64,000 nucleotides of DNA from Spirochaetaceae bacterium (GTDB taxonomy: Bacteria > Spirochaetota > Spirochaetia > Treponematales > Treponemataceae): positions 1 to 64,000 of the forward strand of contig JAGBFB010000018.1 in the NCBI GenBank assembly GCA_017936665.1. Reading direction: 5' to 3'. Below the pieces are notes generated by a model. The model saw only the letters and a list, made by a program, of their open reading frames with translations, made no database searches and was not told the DNA's origin. The translations under genes and the position numbers were made by a program. Of the stretch, positions 7,300 through 15,809 are shown in pieces. How positions within the stretch are numbered: position 1 is the stretch's first letter; each line of letters starts with the position of its first letter.

Positions 7300-9269
7300 A
7301 TAATGTCATTGTCTAAAGCAAATTTTTTTCTATAATATTTTTCAGCTAAATCATAGTTTTCTTTTTTGATATTCAAATCACCAAATCTTTCATAAAGACA
7401 TAACTCAAAGAACTTGTTTTTTATAGTTTCATCATGAGTTACTAGCATGCTTTTATACACATTTTCTGCTCTTTTATAAAACTTCTCTGCTGTTATTAAA
7501 TCACAATTTTTTTCATGAAATCTTCCCAATAATTCAAAACTATACATTAAATTAGTCCAATCAACGACTGTCCCTTCGGCATCTTTCAATCGTTCATATA
7601 AATTATACATTTTTGTATAAAATTGTTTTGCTTTTCTATAATCGTCCTCAAAACCTCTTTCGTCATAAAAACAACCTATCGCTTCATAACACCCAGCTAA
7701 TTTACGACGACTTTCCAGTGTATCTTCAGCTTTTACTAAATACTCCCCTAAAGCAAGTGCCTTTAATAATATACTCTCTGCTTGATTTTGATTACCTTCA
7801 TCTTGGTAGATTTTACCTAATTTCTTATAAAGAGATAACAATAGTCTTCGCACATTATTAGTATCTTTAATTTCAAATATATGCTCACATAATGTGATAG
7901 ATTTTCGCAAATATGTAGATGCTACTATTACATCCCACTTCTCCATATAAACATCACTTAATCTTTCATAAATAATAGCTAGATCTTGATTATCATCAAT
8001 AGTTTTGGTACAAATTTTTAATCCATTATTATATAAATTTAACATTCTCTTGTACGAAGTTTCAGCGTCTTGTATTTCTCCCTTTTGAAAGAATTGATCA
8101 CCTAATGACAAAAGTGCATCTAACAAAAATTTATAATCTCTTTCTGCATTTGTTTTTTGAAATTGTTTTTCCCAATAAACCACCAATTTCTTTTGCCATT
8201 CGACTGCGATATCATCATCTTGACCTACACCAACTCCAAATTGATACATCTCGACCAATTTCACAATTGCTTCTGGAACTTTATTTGATTCTGCAGCAGA
8301 AGTGATAAGTTGCAATGCTCGTTCGAGATTTATTTCAACATCTATACCATTAAGATATGCCAGTCCAATAAAAAAATTGTGTTGTGGATCTCCATCATTT
8401 TCTCTGCAAGTAATTTCTAATAGAGAAGATTCTAAGGCATTTGTTAATTCAATGTTATTATATCCATCAATACATTTTGGTATTTCTGGATATTGTTCTA
8501 TTAGTAAATCATAATTTGTTTGTTCCATTTCAATGGGAAGAATTTTTTTTTGGTGCAAAGCAGCAGGATATTCATCAGTTCTTATATAGTTATCTTCATT
8601 AACAAGATTTGGAGTTACAACCATAGTAAAAAGTTCACTTTTTTGAATTACTTTTAAGATTGCCTTATTAAAATTCTCTCCAGGTTCAAGATATTCATCA
8701 TACCAAATTGCAATATCACGGCAAAAATCATTTTGATGAATAAGTTGCATTAATTCGTTTGCATATTTACGATCTTTCTTGCGATAACTTAAAAAAATAT
8801 AAGCGTCGAAAGCAGAACGAATCATAGATGCTAATTCGTCATTAATCAAATTGGCATTTAAATATTTTTTTAATTTTTCATCATATGAGATTGAAGTTGA
8901 ATCCTGTGAATTTGGGTCAAGATACTGTAGTTTGCTAAAGTATTTACCGTATAGCTCATCTAACCCATTTTCTAGCATTAATGGTAAAATTGGTTTCTTA
9001 TTTTTAATTGCATAAGGAACATCATATTTCAACGTACGACATGACGGAGTTAGTAATAAATTGGTAGTTATAGGAACAACAAAAAGATCCATATCTATAA
9101 GTGGAAATTTTTTTTCATTGATATCTTCCATATTATACCAGATTACGCAATCTACAATACTACGAATTTCTTTATATATTTTATCAAAAAATTTTTCGTG
9201 ATCCTTTGGATGACAAGTAAAATAAACATGTCTTGCTCCATGATGAAAATTACCTTCTGGTTTATGCAC
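7287..9269 (-). CDS. Double-TIR, Sel1/TPR protein (N-terminal part, cut by frameshift)
   Basis: This 660-residue frame starts at GTG, preceded by a TTTACA/TATAAT promoter. Domain order: TIR-like domain 1 (about 13-100; HVYFTCHPKDHEKFF, then CRTLKYDVPYAI), TIR domain 2 (about 154-262; DAYIFLSYRKKD, AIWYDEYLEPGENF, TMVVTPN, TDEYPAAL), Sel1-like repeats (about 293-365; PQHNFFIGLAYLNGID), then TPR units to the end. Domain 2 keeps a Glu (about 233) at the catalytic position of TIR NADases, while domain 1 has Asp (about 83) there. TPRs usually bind proteins or peptides, so I infer a sensor-effector protein that cleaves NAD-like nucleotides when triggered. The gene stops at a ten-A run and continues in another frame as a TPR array. 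Confidence 0.8.
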   Translation of the reverse strand: MHKPEGNFHHGARHVYFTCHPKDHEKFFDKIYKEIRSIVDCVIWYNMEDINEKKFPLIDMDLFVVPITTNLLLTPSCRTLKYDVPYAIKNKKPILPLMLENGLDELYGKYFSKLQYLDPNSQDSTSISYDEKLKKYLNANLINDELASMIRSAFDAYIFLSYRKKDRKYANELMQLIHQNDFCRDIAIWYDEYLEPGENFNKAILKVIQKSELFTMVVTPNLVNEDNYIRTDEYPAALHQKKILPIEMEQTNYDLLIEQYPEIPKCIDGYNNIELTNALESSLLEITCRENDGDPQHNFFIGLAYLNGIDVEINLERALQLITSAAESNKVPEAIVKLVEMYQFGVGVGQDDDIAVEWQKKLVVYWEKQFQKTNAERDYKFLLDALLSLGDQFFQKGEIQDAETSYKRMLNLYNNGLKICTKTIDDNQDLAIIYERLSDVYMEKWDVIVASTYLRKSITLCEHIFEIKDTNNVRRLLLSLYKKLGKIYQDEGNQNQAESILLKALALGEYLVKAEDTLESRRKLAGCYEAIGCFYDERGFEDDYRKAKQFYTKMYNLYERLKDAEGTVVDWTNLMYSFELLGRFHEKNCDLITAEKFYKRAENVYKSMLVTHDETIKNKFFELCLYERFGDLNIKKENYDLAEKYYRKKFALDNDIIKKK

Positions 9270-9308
9270 AAATATACCCCATATTTAATATCATTATAAT
9301 TTCATATT

Positions 9309-9336
9309 ATTATAATATATATTTTTATTTTGTAAA
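9309..9336 (-). promoter_or_regulatory. Promoter for the first TIR-TIR-TPR gene
   Basis: On the minus strand TTTACA (9336-9331) and a perfect TATAAT (9314-9309) are 16 bases apart and lie about 40 bases before the GTG start at 9269. Confidence 0.6.
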
Positions 9337-9408
9337 CTAATATAATTTAGTACTTCTTAAATTGCCTATCTAATGTCTGAGTTTCTTAAGTTCATCTTAG
9401 TATACTAG

Positions 9409-9567
9409 TATTACTCTAAAACCATTTCAAATATTTATGTTAAAAAATATAATACATTTATTGAAGAACTTTCTATAGGATATAATGATAAATCTAATGA
9501 ACGAGCATTAGAAGCAGAAAATGCACTTAATGAATTAACCGATATTATTAAGTCATTTCTTGACTAA
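9409..9567 (+). pseudogene. Orphan coding fragment, unidentified
   Basis: An open frame of 52 codons follows a stop at 9406. It reads with normal amino-acid composition (KKYNTFIEELSIGYND, ERALEAENALNELTD) and ends at 9567, with a strong hairpin 37 bases later. There is no usable ATG, GTG or ribosome-binding site, so it is probably the 3' end of a lost gene that kept its terminator. Family unknown. Confidence 0.4.
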
Positions 9568-9603
9568 AGAAAGACCTTGTAGAATATTCTTTGTTAGTAA
9601 TCA

Positions 9604-9652
9604 TAAAAGATAGATGAAATTGATGATATTATGCAATTTCACCTATCTTTTA
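9604..9652 (+). terminator. Rho-independent terminator-like hairpin
   Basis: A 19-base arm starting TAAAAGATAGATG (9604-9622) pairs with 9634-9652 with one mismatch. An 11-base loop separates the arms and a T-rich tail follows. It sits just downstream of the orphan coding fragment and is nearly symmetrical, so it could act in both directions. Confidence 0.6.
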
Positions 9653-9798
9653 TTATATTTGAAGATATGCTAGTGTCATAGGAAAACTCCCATTATAAAA
9701 GAAATATTTTTTTATCTTGCTGGATTATACAAATTTTCTTCTTTTGTAATTGTTGTGTCGTAATTTGTCTTTGTTATAAACTCTACTTAACTCTTATT

Positions 9799-9948
9799 TA
9801 ATTTGTATTGATGAATGTGGCTACTTACCTTTAGATCGGTAAACTTTTGTTTTCTGTAATTTCAAATGCCTATGAACGACTTTCTTTAATTATCACTACA
9901 AATTTACCATTCAATGATGAAGTGCACTCCCATTTCTTGTTAACATAG
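9799..9948 (+). pseudogene. IS21-family istB ATPase remnant
   Basis: The first part reads LICIDECGYLPLDR, the Walker B region of IstB-type transposition helpers. After a one-base frame change at about 9839 it continues as KLLFSVISNAYERLSLIITT then NLPFNDE, which match the sensor-I region of IstB. The 5' end with the Walker A motif is missing and the frame is broken, so this is a dead fragment. It supports past transposon activity in the island. Confidence 0.65.
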
Positions 9949-10115
9949 AAGTATAAAAATGGCAAGTTTATATTTTGAAACAAGAATATTAATTGATAGA
10001 AATTAATGATGTAGCATTTTTAGAAATATAACACATGTAACGCTAACTGTGATTTGCCATGTCTTTTTATTTTTGTTCTTAAGTTCGTCTTATTTATATG
10101 CACTATTAAAACCAT

Positions 10116-12545
10116 TTATTCTAACATTTTTTCTATTATGTCCTTATTTTTTGAATATCTCACATTACTAGGATATTTTAGTTCAAGAGTGGTATAGATC
10201 TGAAGTGCTTGAAATAAAAGGGCTCTGTTATAAGGTTCCTTAATGGTGGCAATTTTATAATAAGAAACTGCAAGATGATCGTAAAGTTCTACATTATCTT
10301 TACAAACGGAAAATAGTTGTTCGTTGATTAATAATTCCTTTTTGTAATACATTTCTGCTGAATCTAGATTGTTCCAATGTTTATAGAGATCTCCAAGATA
10401 ACTATAATTTAATGCTAAATTATGTTGATTCTCTAAAGACTTAGATTTGTACACCAATCTCTCTCTTAATGAAAGACTTTTTTGATAAAATTTTTCAGCT
10501 TTAATAAAGTCTCCCCGTTCTTTGTTTACATTTCCAAGTCTGATATAACTATACGATAAATCACGCTGTGATTCTGGTGATTTTTCTTCACACAACTGTT
10601 TACTTAGAGAAAAAGATTTTAAATAATACTCTTCGGCTTCTTTCAATTGTCTAAAAGACATACGTATATCACCAAGTCTTTCAAAACTAATTGAAAGATA
10701 ACGTTTTGCCTCCACACTTTCTGTTTCAGTAGCAAGTTCTTTAGTTAAGTCTAAACAAATTTGGTAAAACTCTTCTGCTTTATTCAAATTATTTTGCAAT
10801 TTGTATATTTCACCTAACTTTTCATAGTTTATAAATAAATTACGATGAGCTATATAGTTTCTAGTTTCTTTTGCTAATTTTTCACTTTGAATGAGAGCTT
10901 CCTGATAATATTTTTTTGCTTTTTCAAGATGGCCGTATTTTTCATAGATATTTCCTAACCAAAAATAACTTTCCCATAGCAAACGGCAAGATGTCTCTGT
11001 TTCTCCAGTTAGCATTATTATTTCTTTTCTTAGTGAAAGACTTTTTAGATGAAAACTTTCCGCATCTTTTAGGTTTCCACATTTTTCGCAAAGATATCCT
11101 AAAAACTCAAGACAAATAGATAAATTGCTTTTAGTTTCAATAGATACATTTTCTTTTGAAAGCTGTTCTATTAAAGTAAAGGTTTTTTTATATAAAAAAT
11201 AGGCTTCTTCATAATTATCACGGGCTTCACATACATAACTAAGTCTTTCATAGCAGACTGAAAGATTGTATCGATTATCTTTTTCAGGACTTTTGTTACA
11301 CAATTTAAGCATTTCATTATATGTACTTTCTGCCGCATCAAGATTTATAGAAAATAACTGATTGCCTAAGTTCCAAAGTTCATAAAAGTACTTTTGGAAT
11401 ACTTCTATGGTATTATTGTTAAAGTATTTCCTTTCCCAATAGTCCACCAATTTCTGTTGCCATTCGACAGCAATACGATAATCTCGTTTTACACCATGTC
11501 CATCTTGATACATAGACACTAATTTCTCTATCGCTTCTGGAACTTGATTAGATTCTGCTGCAGTAGTAACAAGCTGTAATGCCCTTTCATGATTTATTTC
11601 AACATCTATCCCATTTAAATATGCTAGACCTATGAAAAAGTTGTGTTGTGGATCATTATCATTTTCTCTACAAGCAATTTCAAATAGAGAAGTTTCTAAG
11701 GCATTTGATAATTCAATGCTATTATATCCATCAATGCAGTTTGGTATTTTTGGATATTGTTTTATTAGCTCAGTGGAATCTGTTGGAACCATTTCAACTG
11801 GAAGAATATTCTTTTTGTGCAAGGCAGCTGGATACTCATGTTTTTTTACATAGTTATCTTCATTAATTAGATTAGGAGTTACAACCATAGTAAAAAGTTC
11901 ACTTTTTTCAATTGCTTTTAAAATTGCATTATTAAAATTTTCTCCGGGCTCAAGATATTCATCATACCAGATAGCAATATCACGACAAAAATCATTTTGA
12001 TGAATAAGCCTCATTAATTTATTTGCATATTCACGATCTTTTTTACGATAACTTAAAAAAATATAGGCATCGAAAGCTGAACGAACTTTCAATGCTAATT
12101 CGTCATTTATTAAGTGAGAATTTAAATATTTTTTTAATTTTTCATCATATGTTATTGCTGTTGGATCTTGTGAATTAGGATCAAGATACTGTAGATCGCT
12201 AAAATGCTTGTAAAATAGTTCGTCTAATCCATTTTCTTGCATCAATGGTAAAATTGGTTTCTTATTTTGAATTGCATAAGGAACATCATATTTCAATGTA
12301 CGACATGACGGATTTAGTAATAATTTTGTAGTTATAGGAACAACAAAGATGTTCATTCTTTCAAGGAGAGTTATGTCATCATTCTCATCGTATTCCTCTG
12401 TGCTATACCAAACAATACAGTTTGAGAATTTTCGTATATCTTCATAAATTTTTTCGAAATATTTATCATGATCTTCTGGATGACAAGTGAAGAACACATT
12501 TTGCTTTCCTTGTGGAGAAACATTTTCTGGTTTTTGATGAAGCAT
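10116..12545 (-). CDS. Double-TIR, Sel1/TPR protein, intact paralogue 2
   Basis: This 809-residue protein has the layout of its neighbours. TIR-like domain 1 is at about 15-105 (NVFFTCHPEDHDKYF, CRTLKYDVPYAI with Asp at about 87). TIR domain 2 is at about 158-266 (DAYIFLSYRKKD, IWYDEYLEPGENF, HEYPAALHKK with Glu at about 237). A Sel1-like region (about 295-370) and about nine TPR units (such as KKYYQEALIQSEKLAKE) follow, ending with KEPYNRALLFQALQIY. The N-terminal 370 residues are far more conserved between paralogues than the TPR part, as expected if the TPRs recognise different targets. No signal peptide or membrane helix is seen, so it is cytoplasmic. The start is ATG; the ribosome-binding site is weak. 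NADase function is inferred from the fold and the conserved Glu. Confidence 0.82.
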   Translation of the reverse strand: MLHQKPENVSPQGKQNVFFTCHPEDHDKYFEKIYEDIRKFSNCIVWYSTEEYDENDDITLLERMNIFVVPITTKLLLNPSCRTLKYDVPYAIQNKKPILPLMQENGLDELFYKHFSDLQYLDPNSQDPTAITYDEKLKKYLNSHLINDELALKVRSAFDAYIFLSYRKKDREYANKLMRLIHQNDFCRDIAIWYDEYLEPGENFNNAILKAIEKSELFTMVVTPNLINEDNYVKKHEYPAALHKKNILPVEMVPTDSTELIKQYPKIPNCIDGYNSIELSNALETSLFEIACRENDNDPQHNFFIGLAYLNGIDVEINHERALQLVTTAAESNQVPEAIEKLVSMYQDGHGVKRDYRIAVEWQQKLVDYWERKYFNNNTIEVFQKYFYELWNLGNQLFSINLDAAESTYNEMLKLCNKSPEKDNRYNLSVCYERLSYVCEARDNYEEAYFLYKKTFTLIEQLSKENVSIETKSNLSICLEFLGYLCEKCGNLKDAESFHLKSLSLRKEIIMLTGETETSCRLLWESYFWLGNIYEKYGHLEKAKKYYQEALIQSEKLAKETRNYIAHRNLFINYEKLGEIYKLQNNLNKAEEFYQICLDLTKELATETESVEAKRYLSISFERLGDIRMSFRQLKEAEEYYLKSFSLSKQLCEEKSPESQRDLSYSYIRLGNVNKERGDFIKAEKFYQKSLSLRERLVYKSKSLENQHNLALNYSYLGDLYKHWNNLDSAEMYYKKELLINEQLFSVCKDNVELYDHLAVSYYKIATIKEPYNRALLFQALQIYTTLELKYPSNVRYSKNKDIIEKMLE

Positions 12546-12620
12546 AATAAAAAGCCCTTATTTTTGAATAATTTTAAAAACAATAATTACTTGAATTTAC
12601 CACTTATTGACTTTTATTGT

Positions 12621-15600
12621 TTAATGACTCTCATCCAACATTTGCTTTACGAAATTATAATCTTTAGAATATTGTGTAATCTGTGGGTATTGAGATTTTA
12701 GCACATCATATATATTGAGAGCTTTTTCTAGTAATCTCTTATCGTAAGGTTTTTGAATAATTGCAGTTATTAAGTATGAATAAGCCAAGTCATTATATAT
12801 TTTTACTGTACCAATTTCATTTGCTAGTTCTTCCCTTATGGAAATACTTTTACTATAAAGAATTTGGGTTCTATCCAAATTCTTTTGCTTTTTATAGAAA
12901 TTTCCAAATTGAATATAAACAACTGATAAATTACGTCGAACTTTTACAATTTTAGTCGTTTTTACTAGTTGTTCTAATAAAGCGATGCTTTTGCAATAAA
13001 ATTCTTCTGCACTAATCATATTACCACGACTCTCATGAAGTGACGCAAAATCAGCATAATTAATAGACAAATTTTCTTTGTCCTCAATATTTTCTGTTTC
13101 TGCTACAATTTTCTCGTACATAGTTATGCTTTTTCTGTAAAACTCCATGGCATTGTCTAAGTCTTTTTTTTCCTTACATATATCGCCAAGTTTGTTATAG
13201 CAAAGGGATAAATCACTTTGAGATTGCATAGAGTTTGTTTCCTGGGCAAGATGTTCAAATATATCAAGACTTTTTCTATAAAAATTTTCAGCATCATTTA
13301 AATCTCCTTGCATACATTTAAGAATACCGAGAGTTCCATAACTTACTGCTAAATTTCGACGGGAATACACAGTTTTTGACTCTTCCATGAGTTCTTCACT
13401 TAAAACAAGTACTTTCTGATAAAATTCTTCAGCTTTTACCAAATTATTTTTTGCTCTGTATATATCCCCTAATTTATTATAGTTGTAAGAAAGATCAAAG
13501 CGAAAGTTTAAATTTCTTTTTTCTTTTACAAGTGGTTCTTTTATTGCTAAACTTTTATTATAATACTCCTCTGCACTATTTAGATCTCCCTTATATTCTT
13601 GTATTTCACCTAGATAGAAATATGCTTCTGATAAACTGCTTCTGTCATCTACAAGATCTGTCCTTTCAACAAGTTGTTCATCGATAGAAAGACTTTTCTT
13701 ATAAAATATTTCTGCTTTAGTTAAATTATTTTGCTTTTTATAGATTGTTCCCATATTTTTATAAATATTCGATAGGTTACATTTAGTAGGGACTGTGTTT
13801 ATATATTTCGCTAGTTGTTCTTGTAGATCTAAACTCTTCTTATAGAATATTTCAGCCTCCATAAAATCATTTCGATTTTCATGTATTTTTCCCAACCTTT
13901 CATAGAAAATAGCCAGATTATTTCTGGCGTTTAATGTTTCTGTTTGTTCCGCAATATTTTCAGCTAAAATAAATCCCTTTCGATAAAAATCTTCGGCTTT
14001 ATCTAAATTACCCTTTGTCATAAAAAAGTTACCTATACTGTCATATAGAAAAATCAGACTGTCCTTAAAATCTATTTCCTTTGCTAATTGTTCAGTTAAA
14101 TCAAGAGCTTTACGGTAAAAATCTTCGGCGAGATTTTCATTTTCCTTCTTTGTATAAAGGTCACCTAATAGCCTATAAGTATGTGCCAAATCTTCTCGGG
14201 AATGGATATGTTCTGTTTTCGACACAATATATTCATCTATTGACAGACATTTTATATATAACTCTTCTGCACTGTTAAAATCACCTTTTTTTTGGCTTAT
14301 ATCTCCTAGCTTTCTGTAACTATGTGATAGTTCAACTATCATAGAATTTCCTTGTTTTGCTGCAATTTCTTCACTAATACTAAGGCATTTTTTATAAATT
14401 TGCTCAGCTATATCAATGTTACCTTTTTCTTGAAATATTAACCCAATCATTCCATAAGAGTTCAATAGGGATCGTTGATCCTCTGCAAAATCTTCTTTTT
14501 TAGGATTCTTACCCCAAAATTCTAATCTTCGTTGATATATATTCAGTGCTTTGTCTACATCTTTTAGGCCAAAAAATTGGTACCCAAGTTCTCCTAATTC
14601 GAATAAAAGCTTTTTGTAATCGGATTTATTATTTGACTTCTTAAATTCCTTCTCCCAATAATCCACCAATCTCTGTTGCCACTCTACAGCCACACGATAA
14701 TCTCTCTCTACACCATATCCATCATGATACATCGTTACCAATTTTTCTATTGCTTCTGGAACTTCGTTTGTTTCGGCAGCAGATGTGATAAGTTGTAAGG
14801 CTCTCTCGTGATTTACTTCGACATCAATACCTTCAAGATATGCTAAGCCAATAAAAAAGTTATGTTGAGGATCGTTATCGTTCTCTCTTTTTGCAATTTG
14901 TAAAAGAGATGAATGTAGTACATCCGATAAAGCAATCTTATCATGAGCATCTACACAATTTGGAATTTTTGGATATTTTTCAGAAAGTGCTTTATAATCT
15001 ATTTTTTCTAGTTCTGTAGGAATGATTGTTTTATTTTGTTTTACAGCCTCTGGATACTCTACCGTCTGCACATAGTTAGTTTCATTAACTAAGTTTGGTG
15101 TTACCACCATTGTAAAAATATCACTCTTTTTTAATGCTTCCGTTATTGCATTGTTAAAATCCTCTCCAGGAACAAGATATTCATCATACCAGATAGCAAT
15201 ATCACGACAAAAATCATTTTTATGAATAAGCCGCATTAATTCATTTGCATATTTTCGATCTTTCTTGCGATAACTTAAAAAGATATATGCATCAAAAGCA
15301 GCCCTAACCTTTTCAGCCATTTCATCACTTACTAAAACAGAATTCAAATATTTTTTTAGTTTATCTTCATAAGAAATTGCAGTTATATCGTGTGCATTAG
15401 GATCTAGATATTGCAAATCTCCAAATTTGCGAGTAAATAATTCATCTAAACTCATCTCTTGCATCAGTGGCAAAATTGGAATATGTTTTTCCAGCGCAAA
15501 AGGTACATCCAATTCAATTGTACGACAAGGTTTTGTAAGCAATTTAGTAGTGATAGGAATAACAAAAAGGTTCATCTGTCCAAGGTCTGTATCAATGTCT

Positions 15601-15764
15601 TCATAGTTATCATCAGGGTTATACCAAATAGCACAGTCCGAAAACTTTAATATTTCAGATGAAATTTTCTCAAAAAAACGATCATAATCATCTGGATGAC
15701 AAGTAAAATATACGCGTCGTTTACCTTGTGGTGATACATTTCCTTTTGTTTTGTATTTGAACAT
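12621..15764 (-). CDS. Double-TIR, Sel1/TPR protein, intact paralogue 1 (longest)
   Basis: This 1047-residue protein starts at an ATG behind a good AAGGAG site. TIR-like domain 1 spans about 17-105 (RRVYFTCHPDDYDRFF; CRTIELDVPFAL with Asp at about 86). TIR domain 2 spans about 158-268 (DAYIFLSYRKKD, IWYDEYLVPGEDF, TVEYPEAV with Glu at about 236). Sel1-like repeats lie at about 298-370, followed by roughly sixteen TPR units of about 42 residues (for example AEEFYQKVLVLSEELMEE). That spacing is longer than the usual 34-residue TPR and resembles kinesin-light-chain/NB-ARC-associated TPRs. It ends QKPYDKRLLEKALNIYDVL. It is probably first in the array to be transcribed and may share a transcript with the gene 75 bases downstream. 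Sensor-effector role is inferred. Confidence 0.83.
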   Translation of the reverse strand: MFKYKTKGNVSPQGKRRVYFTCHPDDYDRFFEKISSEILKFSDCAIWYNPDDNYEDIDTDLGQMNLFVIPITTKLLTKPCRTIELDVPFALEKHIPILPLMQEMSLDELFTRKFGDLQYLDPNAHDITAISYEDKLKKYLNSVLVSDEMAEKVRAAFDAYIFLSYRKKDRKYANELMRLIHKNDFCRDIAIWYDEYLVPGEDFNNAITEALKKSDIFTMVVTPNLVNETNYVQTVEYPEAVKQNKTIIPTELEKIDYKALSEKYPKIPNCVDAHDKIALSDVLHSSLLQIAKRENDNDPQHNFFIGLAYLEGIDVEVNHERALQLITSAAETNEVPEAIEKLVTMYHDGYGVERDYRVAVEWQQRLVDYWEKEFKKSNNKSDYKKLLFELGELGYQFFGLKDVDKALNIYQRRLEFWGKNPKKEDFAEDQRSLLNSYGMIGLIFQEKGNIDIAEQIYKKCLSISEEIAAKQGNSMIVELSHSYRKLGDISQKKGDFNSAEELYIKCLSIDEYIVSKTEHIHSREDLAHTYRLLGDLYTKKENENLAEDFYRKALDLTEQLAKEIDFKDSLIFLYDSIGNFFMTKGNLDKAEDFYRKGFILAENIAEQTETLNARNNLAIFYERLGKIHENRNDFMEAEIFYKKSLDLQEQLAKYINTVPTKCNLSNIYKNMGTIYKKQNNLTKAEIFYKKSLSIDEQLVERTDLVDDRSSLSEAYFYLGEIQEYKGDLNSAEEYYNKSLAIKEPLVKEKRNLNFRFDLSYNYNKLGDIYRAKNNLVKAEEFYQKVLVLSEELMEESKTVYSRRNLAVSYGTLGILKCMQGDLNDAENFYRKSLDIFEHLAQETNSMQSQSDLSLCYNKLGDICKEKKDLDNAMEFYRKSITMYEKIVAETENIEDKENLSINYADFASLHESRGNMISAEEFYCKSIALLEQLVKTTKIVKVRRNLSVVYIQFGNFYKKQKNLDRTQILYSKSISIREELANEIGTVKIYNDLAYSYLITAIIQKPYDKRLLEKALNIYDVLKSQYPQITQYSKDYNFVKQMLDESH

Positions 15765-15809
15765 GGTAAAAGATTCTCCTTTGTTATTTCCTATTTTTAC
15801 CGAGTAGTT

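Noticed and set aside
5839-9269. Two separate normal genes
   Set aside because: The frames are continuous across a ten-A run, the second lacks a believable start, and together they match the paralogue length.
3021-15764. Thoeris or CBASS system
   Set aside because: TIR genes are present, but no ThsA-like SIR2/SLOG effector and no cGAS-like cyclase or CBASS ubiquitin-like genes are visible, so neither name is supported.
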